Assembly (NCBI RefSeq): GCF_000026105.1 | Contig: NC_008027.1 | Span: 5,104,501 to 5,168,500, forward strand | Source of the DNA: Pseudomonas entomophila L48 | GTDB taxonomy: Bacteria; Pseudomonadota; Gammaproteobacteria; Pseudomonadales; Pseudomonadaceae | Length of the DNA: 64,000 nt | Direction of reading: 5' to 3' | Shown: piece after piece, positions 9,779 to 20,484 of the stretch | Layout of the letters: each line of letters starts with the position of its first letter | Position numbering within the stretch: position 1 is the first letter of the stretch | The notes under the pieces: model-generated | What the model saw: the letters and a program-made list of their open reading frames with translations, nothing else | What the model was told of the DNA's origin: nothing | Database searches by the model: none | Translations under genes and position numbers: made by a program

Positions 9779-10540
9779 TCAGTAGAACACCCGATACCCC
9801 AGCAACCCCACCGCCTCGTTCAACAACTGCCCGCTCTGCCACATCGCCCGCCCTTCCGGCAGCAGCCCGCCAAACGGCCGCGCATGCTCCCGGCCGAGGA
9901 AGCCCACCGGCGCCGGCACCACTTCAAACCCGGCCCGCTCGAAGCTCCAGCGCGAACGCTGCATATGCCAGGCCTGGGTCACCACCACCACACGACGAAT
10001 ACCCAGCGGTTGCAACAGCTTCGCCGTGAAGTCGGCATTCTCCCAGGTGGTACGGCTGGCCTCTTCCTTCCAGGTGACCCTCACCCCGAAATCGGCCTCC
10101 AGCCGATCCGCCATCAATTGCGCCTCACTGGGCGGCGTGCCGTAGTGCAGACCGCCACTGGTCAACACCGGCAGTCCGGAAGCCTTGGCCAACTGGGCGG
10201 CGAAACGCATGCGCTCCAGCGCGACGTAGGTCGGCTGGTCCGAGCCGCCCCAGGCCGGATCACCCCGCTCACGCCCGGCACCAAGGACCACAATGGCATC
10301 GGCCTTGGTCGCCAGGTCCTTCCAACTGGCCAGTTCAAGGGGCGGTTCGGTCTCCAGCGCCCGCGCAGCCTGCTCCACCACCAGCGGCAGGCTCATCAGC
10401 CACACCCCCCCCAATCCAACGGTGAAACAGAAAGCCGCCAGGCGCGGCCGCCGTCGTCGCCACCACCAAGCGGCCAGCAGCAGGAGCAGGAGCAGGCCCG
10501 GGGGCATCAACCATTGTTTGATGAAAAAGCGAATCGGCAT
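9779..10540 (-). CDS. ElyC/YdcF-family (DUF218) membrane protein
   Basis: 253 residues. Two N-terminal membrane helices (about 10-25 and 35-55) with an arginine-rich loop (WWWRRRRPR) are followed by a DUF218 domain: DAIVVLGAGRERGD, LTSGGLHYGTPPSEAQLMADRLE, and VVVVTQAWHMQRSRWSFERAGFEVVPAPVGF. ElyC, the closest studied family, affects peptidoglycan assembly and undecaprenyl-phosphate metabolism, but this assignment is by family only. A GGAGG site precedes the ATG by six bases. Confidence 0.85.
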   Translation of the reverse strand: MPIRFFIKQWLMPPGLLLLLLLAAWWWRRRRPRLAAFCFTVGLGGVWLMSLPLVVEQAARALETEPPLELASWKDLATKADAIVVLGAGRERGDPAWGGSDQPTYVALERMRFAAQLAKASGLPVLTSGGLHYGTPPSEAQLMADRLEADFGVRVTWKEEASRTTWENADFTAKLLQPLGIRRVVVVTQAWHMQRSRWSFERAGFEVVPAPVGFLGREHARPFGGLLPEGRAMWQSGQLLNEAVGLLGYRVFY

Positions 10541-10666
10541 GACATACCTCCATGGAAGGCATGCAGCCTAAGAGGATCGGCGCCGGGCCTCAAGGGCGAC
10601 CGGCACCGATCGGAGCGTGTGTAACGAAGAACCGGCGCGTTGCCCTGCGCCTGCAACCCTGAACGG

Positions 10667-10981
10667 CTATCGGGACGGCAGCGTCCTGGATCTGGCTGGA
10701 GCGGTTGAACGCTTTCTATCCTTGAGCCAGATGATCCTGGCCGTGGACTGTTCCGGCTGCGTATACGCACCGGCGCTGGCATGACGGCTTTCCGGGAGGG
10801 ATTCCAGGTAGGCCTTGATCACCTCGAACTCGGCGTGGCTCAGGCCGCGCAATTCCAGTTCGGTGGGCATCTCATCGCGCAATCGTACCGAAGTCCTGGC
10901 GATTTCCAGTGCCAGGCCCAGCCGGTCGATCAGGCGCTCGTACAGCTCCGGTTTGTTTGCAGGTAGTTGCGACTCTCCCAT
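10667..10981 (-). CDS. Small hypothetical protein
   Basis: 104 residues, soluble, no signal peptide or membrane segment. I do not recognise the family. The first 65 residues look like a compact helical domain (ELYERLIDRLGLALEIAR, RGLSHAEFEVIKAYLESL); the last 40 are basic and serine/arginine-rich, probably disordered. A strong GAGGTG site five bases before the ATG supports translation. It is divergent from leuS, and a small unknown gene sits between lnt and leuS in other pseudomonads too. Confidence 0.65.
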   Translation of the reverse strand: MGESQLPANKPELYERLIDRLGLALEIARTSVRLRDEMPTELELRGLSHAEFEVIKAYLESLPESRHASAGAYTQPEQSTARIIWLKDRKRSTAPARSRTLPSR

Positions 10982-13826
<2,845 letters not shown>

Positions 13827-13831
13827 TGGCA

Positions 13832-13855
13832 ACGCCCACCCGCACGGGTGGGCGT
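13832..13855 (+). other. Hairpin between leuS and lptE
   Basis: A perfect 10-bp stem, ACGCCCACCC-GCAC-GGGTGGGCGT, starts 5 bases after the leuS stop. It is not followed by a T-run, so it looks like an RNA-stability or processing hairpin rather than a strong intrinsic terminator. Confidence 0.7.
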
Positions 13856-13880
13856 ATTCGGCCCACGAGGGAGCTACAAC

Positions 13881-14486
13881 ATGATCAAACGCAATCTGCT
13901 GGTAATGGGCCTGGCCGTACTGCTCAGCGCCTGCGGTTTCCAGCTGCGCGGCACTGGCACCACCGAACTGACCATCAAGGAACTGGACCTCGGCGCCCGT
14001 AACGCTTACGGCGACACGGTCAAGCAACTGCGCACCACGCTGCAGAACAGCGGCGTGAAGGTCTACAGCGGCGCGCCTTACAAGCTCGTGCTCACCAACG
14101 AGCAGGAAACCCAGCGCGCGGCAACCTACACCGGCGGCTCCCGCTCGGCGGAATACGAGCTGACCACCGTGCTCAACTACACGATCCAAGGTCAGAACGA
14201 CAGCGTTCTGCTGGAAGACAAGCTGCAAGTGCAGAAGTACTACGTGTACGACGGCAACAACATCACCGGCTCCGGCCAGGAAGCCACCCAAGTTCGCAGC
14301 GAAATCCGCCGCGACCTGGTCCAGGGCATGATGGTACGCCTGCAGCAACTGACCCCGGCCCGCCTCGACGACCTGCAACGCAAGGCCGACGAGCGCGCCC
14401 AGGCCGAAGCACGCGCCCTGCAGGAAGCGCAACGCATCCAGGACGAGACACCCCAGCAATCGCCGCTGGAAATCCCGGCCAACTGA
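13881..14486 (+). CDS. lptE: LPS-assembly lipoprotein LptE
   Basis: 201 residues. An outer-membrane lipoprotein that plugs the LptD barrel and is needed for LPS insertion. The lipobox is LLSACGFQLRG, directly after a short hydrophobic signal peptide (MIKRNLLVMGLAV). The LptE fold shows in the alternating strands and TYTGGSRSAEYELTTVLNY, and the C-terminus is a long charged helix. A GAGGGAGCT site precedes ATG 13881, which I prefer to the upstream in-frame start at 13848. It sits between leuS and holA as in other gammaproteobacteria. Confidence 0.94.
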   Translation: MIKRNLLVMGLAVLLSACGFQLRGTGTTELTIKELDLGARNAYGDTVKQLRTTLQNSGVKVYSGAPYKLVLTNEQETQRAATYTGGSRSAEYELTTVLNYTIQGQNDSVLLEDKLQVQKYYVYDGNNITGSGQEATQVRSEIRRDLVQGMMVRLQQLTPARLDDLQRKADERAQAEARALQEAQRIQDETPQQSPLEIPAN

Positions 14487-14493
14487 GCCTGAA

Positions 14494-14514
14494 CGGGGCA
14501 CCTGAGGTGCCCCG
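14494..14514 (+). terminator. Hairpin between lptE and holA
   Basis: A 9-bp stem CGGGGCACC-TGA-GGTGCCCCG followed by CCTCTTTCT. It resembles an intrinsic terminator with a weak U-tract, placed only 10 bases before the holA ATG, so partial termination is more likely than full. Confidence 0.55.
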
Positions 14515-14523
14515 CCTCTTTCT

Positions 14524-15561
14524 ATGAAACTGTCCCCCGCCCAACTCAACAAGCACCTGCAAGGCCAGCTTGCGCCTGTATACATCGTCAGCGGTGACGA
14601 CCCGCTGCTGTGCCAGGAAGCCGCCGACGCCATTCGTGGCGCAGCACGCCAGCAGGGCTTCGATGAACGCCAGGTGTTCAGCGCCGACGCCAACTTCGAC
14701 TGGGGCAACCTGCTTCAGGCCGGTGCCAGCCTGTCGTTGTTCGCCCAGCGTCGCCTGCTGGAGCTGCGCCTGCCCTCCGGCAAACCCGGTGACAAAGGCG
14801 CCGCCGCGCTGATGGAATATTGCGCCAGGCCTGCCGAGGACACGCTATTACTGATCAGCCTGCCCAAGCTCGATGGCAGCGCGCAGAAAACCAAGTGGGG
14901 CAAGGCGCTGATAGAAGGCGAGCACTGCCAGTTCGTGCAGATCTGGCCGGTGGATGCGCAACAACTGCCGCAGTGGATCAACCAGCGCCTGTCGCAGGCC
15001 GGCCTGTCGGCCCAACGTGATGCGGTCGACCTGATCGCCGCACGGGTGGAGGGCAACCTGCTGGCTGCCGCCCAGGAAATCGAGAAGCTCAAGCTGCTCG
15101 CCGAAGGCAACCAGATCACCGTCGAGACCGTCCAGGCCGCCGTCGCCGACAGCGCCCGCTTCGATGTCTTCGGCTTGGTCGATGCCATTCTCAACGGTGA
15201 AGCGGCCCACGCCCTGCGCATGCTCGAAGGCCTGCGTGGCGAGGGGGTCGAGCCGCCGGTCATACTCTGGGCGTTGGCCCGTGAGTTGCGCCTGCTGGCT
15301 GGGCTGGCCCTGCAATTCAGCCAAGGTGTACCGCTGGACAAAGCCTTCAGCCAGGCCCGGCCACCCGTGTGGGACAAACGTCGCCCACTGGTGAGCAAAG
15401 CCCTGCAACGCCTTTCGGCACAGCGCTGGGCCATGCTGCTGCAGGATGCCCAGCGCATCGATGCGCAGATCAAGGGGCAAGCCGAAGGGTCACCCTGGAC
15501 CGGCCTGACCCGGCTGTCGCTGCTGATGGCAGGGCAACGCCTGACCCTCCCGTCCGAGTAG
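14524..15561 (+). CDS. holA: DNA polymerase III delta subunit
   Basis: 345 residues. Delta opens the beta clamp within the clamp-loader complex. The family segments are visible: MKLSPAQLNKHLQGQLAPVYIVSGDDPLL at the N-terminus, then the AAA-like core and the C-terminal collar (SARFDVFGLVDAILNGEAAHALRMLEGL). The stop codon TAG (15559-15561) lies within the left arm of a family-B REP element. Confidence 0.95.
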   Translation: MKLSPAQLNKHLQGQLAPVYIVSGDDPLLCQEAADAIRGAARQQGFDERQVFSADANFDWGNLLQAGASLSLFAQRRLLELRLPSGKPGDKGAAALMEYCARPAEDTLLLISLPKLDGSAQKTKWGKALIEGEHCQFVQIWPVDAQQLPQWINQRLSQAGLSAQRDAVDLIAARVEGNLLAAAQEIEKLKLLAEGNQITVETVQAAVADSARFDVFGLVDAILNGEAAHALRMLEGLRGEGVEPPVILWALARELRLLAGLALQFSQGVPLDKAFSQARPPVWDKRRPLVSKALQRLSAQRWAMLLQDAQRIDAQIKGQAEGSPWTGLTRLSLLMAGQRLTLPSE

Positions 15562-15641
15562 GAGCGGCTTCAGCCGCGATCACCCGCAAAGCGGGTGCCA
15601 GATGCCGCGTCGCCTGCATCGCGGCTGAAGCCGCTCCTACA
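15558..15641. repeat. REP pair, family B, overlapping holA stop
   Basis: Arms GTAGGAGCGGCTTCAGCCGC and GCGGCTGAAGCCGCTCCTAC enclose a CACCCGCAAAGCGGGTG palindrome. The first bases form the holA stop codon. A lone family-A half element (GCCGGCTTTGCCGGCGAAC) follows at 15670-15688. Confidence 0.88.
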
Positions 15642-15715
15642 GAGACCGCGCCGCCCTCAAGATCATCGCCGCCGGCTTTGCCGGCGAACAGCTTTCAAAC
15701 CATAAACACAATCAA

Positions 15716-15745
15716 TTGGCTCTCCTCTGCCCAAACGCCTAAAGT
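15716..15745 (+). promoter_or_regulatory. Candidate arfA promoter
   Basis: TTGGCT (15716-15721) and TAAAGT (15740-15745) with an 18-base spacer, 35 bases before the arfA ATG. Each hexamer matches sigma-70 at four of six positions, so this is only suggestive. Confidence 0.3.
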
Positions 15746-15779
15746 CCACCACGAAATCCACCCTGACCGGGAACCCACC

Positions 15780-15944
15780 ATGAGCAAGAAACCCAAGAAG
15801 CACGGTCCCAACAAAGCCAAGTCGATCATCGCCCAACCGCTGTTCCGCTGCCGACAGGAACAACCGAACAAGGGCAAAGGCAGCTACCGCCGCGAAGCCT
15901 TCCAATCGAGAGATTGGGAGGCTTCTTGCTTTATGGCCGCCTGA
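15780..15944 (+). CDS. arfA: Alternative ribosome-rescue factor ArfA
   Basis: 54 residues. ArfA recruits RF2 to ribosomes stalled on non-stop mRNA when trans-translation is insufficient. The family core PLFRCRQEQPNKGKGSYRR and the later RDWEAS match the E. coli protein (PLFRQR...KKGKGSY...NWEAS). The ATG at 15780 starts the basic N-terminus MSKKPKKHGPNKAK. An intrinsic terminator lies inside the last third of the frame (see separate entry), which would make a natural non-stop message. This is the hallmark of ArfA control by tmRNA. The true gene is short and easily overlooked. Confidence 0.9.
   Translation: MSKKPKKHGPNKAKSIIAQPLFRCRQEQPNKGKGSYRREAFQSRDWEASCFMAA
15894..15933 (+). terminator. 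Intrinsic terminator inside the arfA reading frame
   Basis: A 14-bp stem GAAGCCTTCCAATC / GATTGGGAGGCTTC with a GAGA tetraloop and a single U-G wobble, followed by TTGCTTT. It covers codons about 39-50 of arfA, before the stop at 15942-15944. Transcripts ending here lack a stop codon. Confidence 0.85.
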
Positions 15945-16006
15945 AAGGGCATGAAAGGCGCAGGCATGGTATGGTCGGCACCTGACCTGCAATTCTGGAT
16001 CTGTGC

Positions 16007-17320
16007 ATGCCCTCTCGTCTCACTCTACGCTGGCAACCACGCCAGCTGATCGCTGCCACCAGCTTCATCCTGCTCGTCGCCTGCGCGGAGAAACCCACCG
16101 CCGCGGACGCCCTGCCGCTGGCACCTGCCCAGCCCGCCCCGGTCGTCACCCTGCCCAGCACCACCCCTGAAGTCAGCACCGAAATCCAGCCGTTGCAGAC
16201 CTTCGCCCAATGGCAGGCAGGCTTCCGCCAGCAAGCCCTGCAGGCAGGCATCAGCCCCAGCCTGTTCGACCGCGCCTTCCTCGGCGTCACGCCAGACATG
16301 GATGTGATCAAGGCCGACCGCAGCCAACCCGAGTTCACCCGCCCGGTCTGGGAGTATCTCGACGGTGCCTTGTCGCCCCTGCGCGTGCGCAACGGCAAGA
16401 AGCTGCTGGAGCAGAACAGCGAACTGCTGAGCCGTATCGAACAGCGCTACGGCGTCGACCGCCAGGTGCTGGTCTCGGTCTGGGGCATGGAGAGCAACTT
16501 CGGCCAGTTCCAGGGCAGCAAGTCGGTGATCCGCTCGCTGGCCACCCTCGCCTACGAAGGCCGTCGCCCGCAGTTCGCCCAGGACCAGCTGATCGCCGCC
16601 CTGCAGATCCTGCAGAACGGCGATATCCAGCCCGACGCCATGCGTGGCTCCTGGGCCGGCGCCATGGGCCAGACCCAGTTCATCCCGACCACCTACCTGA
16701 CTCACGCCGTGGACTTCGACGGCGATGGTCGCCGCGACATCTGGAACAGCACCGCCGACGCCCTGGCGTCCACCGCCCACTACCTTCAAGCTTCCGGCTG
16801 GAAGCGTGGCCAGCCTTGGGGCTTCGAGGTGCAGGTGCCGGCCGGCTTCGACTTCTGGCTGGCCGACGGCAGCCAGCGCAAGAGCGTCAGCGAGTGGCTG
16901 CAACTGGGCGTGACCTTGCCAGCTGGCACCCAACTGCCCGCAGGCAGCAGCCAGCTCTCCGCCGCGCTGCTGTTGCCGGCTGGCGCCCGCGGCCCGGCCT
17001 TCCTGGTGCTGGACAACTTCCGCGCCATCCTCAAGTACAACAACTCGTCGTCGTATGCGTTGGCGGTGAGCCTGCTGGGGGATCGTTTCTACGGTTGGGG
17101 CTTTATCGCAGGCAGCTGGCCCAAGGACGACCTGCCCCTGAGCCGTAGCGAGCGTATCGAGCTGCAGACGCTGCTCAATGCCAATGGGCACGAGGCGGGC
17201 AATGCCGATGGCATCATCGGTGCCAATACCCGCAAGGCCATCCGCAACGCGCAGCAGGCGCAGGGCTGGCCGGCGGATGGGTATCCGACGCACAAGCTGC
17301 TCGATAGCCTGCGTCGTTGA
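16007..17320 (+). CDS. Lytic murein transglycosylase with peptidoglycan-binding domain
   Basis: 437 residues. The N-terminus ends in a lipobox-like ILLVACAE, suggesting an outer-membrane lipoprotein. An MltB/SltB-type (GH103) domain spans about 60-350, with the catalytic Glu at E162 in VWGMESNFGQFQG and the diagnostic GAMGQTQFIPTTY and FDGDGRRDIWNS segments. A PG_binding_1 domain closes the protein (LQTLLNANGHEAGNADGIIGANTRKAIR). It cleaves glycan strands to anhydromuropeptides. In P. aeruginosa an SltB-type gene lies at the matching place after holA. Confidence 0.93.
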   Translation: MPSRLTLRWQPRQLIAATSFILLVACAEKPTAADALPLAPAQPAPVVTLPSTTPEVSTEIQPLQTFAQWQAGFRQQALQAGISPSLFDRAFLGVTPDMDVIKADRSQPEFTRPVWEYLDGALSPLRVRNGKKLLEQNSELLSRIEQRYGVDRQVLVSVWGMESNFGQFQGSKSVIRSLATLAYEGRRPQFAQDQLIAALQILQNGDIQPDAMRGSWAGAMGQTQFIPTTYLTHAVDFDGDGRRDIWNSTADALASTAHYLQASGWKRGQPWGFEVQVPAGFDFWLADGSQRKSVSEWLQLGVTLPAGTQLPAGSSQLSAALLLPAGARGPAFLVLDNFRAILKYNNSSSYALAVSLLGDRFYGWGFIAGSWPKDDLPLSRSERIELQTLLNANGHEAGNADGIIGANTRKAIRNAQQAQGWPADGYPTHKLLDSLRR

Positions 17321-17325
17321 GACCT

Positions 17326-17407
17326 GTTCGCCGGCAAGCCGGCTCCTACAGGCCTGCGCCGATCTAAGGACTTGCGCTGTACCTGTAGGAGCCGGCCTTG
17401 CCGGCGA
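17326..17407. repeat. REP pair, family A
   Basis: Arms GTTCGCCGGCAAGCCGGCTC and GGAGCCGGCCTTGCCGGCGA, about 30 bases apart, between the convergent transglycosylase and ldcA genes. Confidence 0.88.
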
Positions 17408-17433
17408 TGGGCCGCAACGCGGCCCCGACCACT

Positions 17434-18372
17434 TCAAGCCTTGAACAATCCCTGCTCCAGCACCACCCTCTGCTGGCCGGCATCCAGCTGCACCCTCGCC
17501 CCCAGCGGCAGGCACACGTTCGGATTGCAATGCCCACTGCGCCACCCCGCCAACACCGGCACCCCAAGCGGCCCGAAGATATCCAGCAGCAGCGGCGTCA
17601 ATGAAGCGACCGTAATCCCCGCAAAATCCCCCACCAGCACACCTCGCACGCCCTCCAGCTTGCCCGCCAGGCGCAGCTGGGTCAGCAGGCGGTCCACCCG
17701 ATAAAGCGGCTCGTTGACATCCTCGATGAACAGAATGCTGTCGCGGGTATCAATCTCCGCCAGCGAGCCCATCGTGGCGCCCAGCATCGACAGGTTGCCC
17801 CCCATCAGGCGCCCGGAGGCCACTCCAGGTACCACAGTGGTAAGCGGGAAGGCGGCAGGATGGCCAATCTCATCCCCCTTCCCCAACTGCCCGCCCAACT
17901 GTTCGAACAGCGAACCCACGGTTGGCTCGAGCTTGTCACCCAGCAGGTCGGCATTGAGCATCGCCCCGTGGAACGTGACCAGGCCTGAATACCGGTTGAT
18001 GGCCGTGTGCAAGGCGGTGATATCGCTGTAGCCGATCAACGGCTTGGGATGGCGGCGAATCAGCTCGAGATCGAGGGCATCAAGCAGACGCATGCTGCCA
18101 TAGCCACCCCGCATGCAGAGGATCGCGTCGATGCCGGGGTCGCGAAAGGCATCGTGCAGGTCCTGGAGACGCTGCTGGTCGCTGCCCGCCAGGTAACCAT
18201 CCGCCTGGCTTACCCCGGGATAGAGACGGCAACGGTATCCCCGCCGCTCGAACCACTGACGGGCCTTGTCAGCATCCACCCTGGCCGGCCCCGCCGGCGC
18301 GACGATGGCGAAGCAGGCATTGTCGGGCAATGCCTTGGGCAACAGGGATTCAACAGTCTCCACACAATTCAT
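17434..18372 (-). CDS. ldcA: LD-carboxypeptidase (S66 family)
   Basis: 312 residues, cytosolic. It removes the terminal D-Ala from tetrapeptides during murein recycling. The Ser-Glu-His triad context is visible: GYSDITALH (nucleophile Ser), FIEDVNEPLYR (Glu), and SGHCNPN (His). The nucleophile-elbow region CMRGGYGSMRLL is intact. It is encoded next to a lytic transglycosylase, consistent with a role in turnover of the anhydro-muropeptides that enzyme releases. A terminator for lipA precedes it, so it is probably expressed separately. Confidence 0.93.
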   Translation of the reverse strand: MNCVETVESLLPKALPDNACFAIVAPAGPARVDADKARQWFERRGYRCRLYPGVSQADGYLAGSDQQRLQDLHDAFRDPGIDAILCMRGGYGSMRLLDALDLELIRRHPKPLIGYSDITALHTAINRYSGLVTFHGAMLNADLLGDKLEPTVGSLFEQLGGQLGKGDEIGHPAAFPLTTVVPGVASGRLMGGNLSMLGATMGSLAEIDTRDSILFIEDVNEPLYRVDRLLTQLRLAGKLEGVRGVLVGDFAGITVASLTPLLLDIFGPLGVPVLAGWRSGHCNPNVCLPLGARVQLDAGQQRVVLEQGLFKA

Positions 18373-18412
18373 CGCGCCACTCCTTGCAGCTTGTCGCTTG
18401 AAACTTGCAGCT

Positions 18413-18449
18413 AAAAAAAAGCCGATGCCGCCTTACGGCGTGCATCGGC
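18413..18449 (-). terminator. Rho-independent terminator after lipA
   Basis: Read on the minus strand: GCCGATGC...GCATCGGC with an inner CGCC/GGCG extension and TTAC-type loop, followed by eight T residues. It begins about 20 bases after the lipA stop. Confidence 0.9.
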
Positions 18450-18469
18450 ATCGTTCGCTCAAGCTCGTA

Positions 18470-19486
18470 TCAGAGCTTGATCTTGGCTTCGTGGGCCTGC
18501 TGGTCGGCGTGGTACGACGAGCGTACCAGCGGGCCGGAGGCAACGTTCTTGAAGCCCATCTTGTAGCCTTCCTCGGCGAACCAGGCGAAGGTGTCAGGGT
18601 GCACGAAGCGCTGCACCGGCAGGTGGTTGCGCGACGGTTGCAGGTACTGGCCCAGGGTCAGCATGTCGATGTCGTGCTCACGCATGCGGTGCATGACCTC
18701 GATGACTTCCTCGTCGGTCTCGCCCAGGCCCAGCATCAGGCCAGACTTGGTCGGTACGTGCGGAACCATCTGCTTGAACTTCTGCAGCAGGTCCAGCGAC
18801 CAGTCGTAGTCCGAGCCCGGACGCGCGGCCTTGTACAGGCGGGGCACGGTTTCGAGGTTGTGGTTGAACACGTCCGGCGGGGTCTGCGCAGTGATCTCCA
18901 GCGCCACATCCATACGCCCACGGTAGTCCGGGACCAGGGTCTCCAGCTGTACGCCCGGCGACAGCGCGCGGATTTCGCGGATGCAGTCGGCGAAGTGCTG
19001 GGCGCCGCCGTCTCGCAGGTCGTCGCGGTCCACCGAAGTGATCACCACGTACTTCAGGCGCAGGTCGGCGATAGCGATGGCCAGGTTCTTCGGTTCGTCC
19101 AGGTCCAGTGGCTTCGGACGGCCGTGGCCGACGTCGCAGAACGGGCAGCGACGGGTGCAGATGTCGCCCATGATCATGAACGTGGCGGTACCGCCGGAGA
19201 AGCACTCGCCCAGGTTCGGGCAGGAGGCCTCCTCGCAGACGCTGTGCAGCTTGTGCTTGCGCAACAGTTGCTTGATACGGTCGACTTCCGGCGAAACCGG
19301 GATGCGCACGCGAATCCAGTCAGGCTTCTTCGGGAGCTCTTCGGTGGGGATGATTTTCACCGGGATGCGCGCCACCTTCTCGGCGCCGCGCAGCTTCACA
19401 CCGGCCTCGACTTTCTTCGGGGCAGGGCGTGGGGTGACGTCTTGCGTCGGGATCAGGTTCGGCACGGCTTCTTGCACAGTTGTCAT
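18470..19486 (-). CDS. lipA: Lipoyl synthase
   Basis: 338 residues. A radical-SAM enzyme that inserts two sulfurs into octanoyl-protein. Both iron-sulfur sites are visible: the auxiliary cluster cysteines in [13 protein letters not shown] and the radical-SAM motif CTRRCPFC. The C-terminal VRSSYHAD supplies the serine ligand of the auxiliary cluster. It starts 3 bases after the lipB stop, so lipB and lipA are coupled. Confidence 0.97.
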   Translation of the reverse strand: MTTVQEAVPNLIPTQDVTPRPAPKKVEAGVKLRGAEKVARIPVKIIPTEELPKKPDWIRVRIPVSPEVDRIKQLLRKHKLHSVCEEASCPNLGECFSGGTATFMIMGDICTRRCPFCDVGHGRPKPLDLDEPKNLAIAIADLRLKYVVITSVDRDDLRDGGAQHFADCIREIRALSPGVQLETLVPDYRGRMDVALEITAQTPPDVFNHNLETVPRLYKAARPGSDYDWSLDLLQKFKQMVPHVPTKSGLMLGLGETDEEVIEVMHRMREHDIDMLTLGQYLQPSRNHLPVQRFVHPDTFAWFAEEGYKMGFKNVASGPLVRSSYHADQQAHEAKIKL

Positions 19487-19488
19487 AA

Positions 19489-20136
19489 TCAGTCGATTCC
19501 GCCCGTCAGGGTCGTCTGCTCAGCATAGTCGAGGTGCCTGACCAGCTGTCCGCGCAGCCTTGTCCTGACCTCGTCGAGTTCGATCGGGCCTGCCAGGTCA
19601 CGCAGCTGGGTCATGGCCAGCCCCGCATACCCACAGGGGTTGATTCGGCGGAATGGCGCGAGGTCCATGTCCACGTTCAGGGCAAGGCCGTGGAAGGAAC
19701 GGCCATTGCGGATTCGAAGGCCAAGGGACGCGATCTTCGCGCCATCGACATAGACGCCAGGGGCATCGGGCTTGGCCACGGCCTGTACGCCATAGCTGGC
19801 GAGCAGGTCGATCAGGGTCTGCTCGATGCGGCTGACCAGTTCGCGCACGCCAATGCTCAGGCGGCGCACGTCCAGCAGCAAGTAAGCCACCAGCTGGCCG
19901 GGGCCATGATAAGTGACCTGGCCGCCGCGGTCGGTCTGCACCACCGGGATCTCGCCCGGGATCAGCAGGTGCTCGGCCTTGCCGGCCTGCCCCTGGGTGA
20001 ACACCGGCGGGTGCTCCACCAGCCAGACTTCGTCCTGGCTTTCGGGGCCACGTTGCTCGGTAAAGCGACGCATGGCCTCCAGCACCGGTTCATAGGGCTG
20101 CAGGCCAAGATCGCGAATACCGAGAACGCCGGACAT
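19489..20136 (-). CDS. lipB: Octanoyl-[acyl-carrier-protein]-protein N-octanoyltransferase
   Basis: 215 residues. LipB transfers octanoate from ACP to the lipoyl domains that LipA then sulfurates. Catalytic Lys is in [10 protein letters not shown] and catalytic Cys in [28 protein letters not shown] forms the substrate pocket. The ATG at 20136 overlaps the stop of the upstream DUF493 gene (TGATG), so I use this rather than the GTG one codon earlier. Confidence 0.96.
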   Translation of the reverse strand: MSGVLGIRDLGLQPYEPVLEAMRRFTEQRGPESQDEVWLVEHPPVFTQGQAGKAEHLLIPGEIPVVQTDRGGQVTYHGPGQLVAYLLLDVRRLSIGVRELVSRIEQTLIDLLASYGVQAVAKPDAPGVYVDGAKIASLGLRIRNGRSFHGLALNVDMDLAPFRRINPCGYAGLAMTQLRDLAGPIELDEVRTRLRGQLVRHLDYAEQTTLTGGID

Positions 20137-20411
20137 CACAGCACCATTTTCACGATGCCGGTCGCACGCAGGGCACTGTTGATGTCGTGCAGCTGGTTCT
20201 CGCTCTCGGCAACGATATGCAGTTGCACCGTGGTGTACTTGCCTTCCTTGCTCTGGCGCTCGGCCAGGGTCGACAGGTCGACCTTGGCGTGCTTGCTGAG
20301 GATCTCGATCACGGTGTCACGGAAACCGACAACGGTGTCGCCGATCACCTTGATCGGGTAGTCCTCGCAGGGGAATTCGATTTTGTGCGACTTGACGTCT
20401 TCTTCGCTCAT
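20136..20411 (-). CDS. ybeD: YbeD-family (DUF493) protein
   Basis: 91 residues, soluble, ACT-like ferredoxin fold. The family signature is visible as [16 protein letters not shown] at the N-terminus and [19 protein letters not shown] in the middle. The function is not established, though in most gammaproteobacteria it lies between dacA and lipB as it does here. Its stop overlaps the lipB ATG. Confidence 0.93.
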   Translation of the reverse strand: MSEEDVKSHKIEFPCEDYPIKVIGDTVVGFRDTVIEILSKHAKVDLSTLAERQSKEGKYTTVQLHIVAESENQLHDINSALRATGIVKMVL

Positions 20412-20446
20412 GGCGGAAACGGCCTCGTAAGCCGTGACAACAGCAT

Positions 20447-20471
20447 CGCCCCCGCCTGGTTCACGGGGGCG
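20447..20471 (-). other. Hairpin between dacA and ybeD
   Basis: CGCCCCCG and CGGGGGCG form an 8-bp stem with a 9-base loop, 13 bases past the dacA stop. It has no T-run, so it is a likely RNA-processing or stability structure. Confidence 0.6.
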
Positions 20472-20484
20472 TGCAGGTCACGTA

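Noticed and set aside
15369..15779. Long N-terminal extension of the arfA frame
   Set aside because: The frame is open back to 15369, but that part overlaps holA in another frame and the REP element. ArfA homology begins at ATG 15780.
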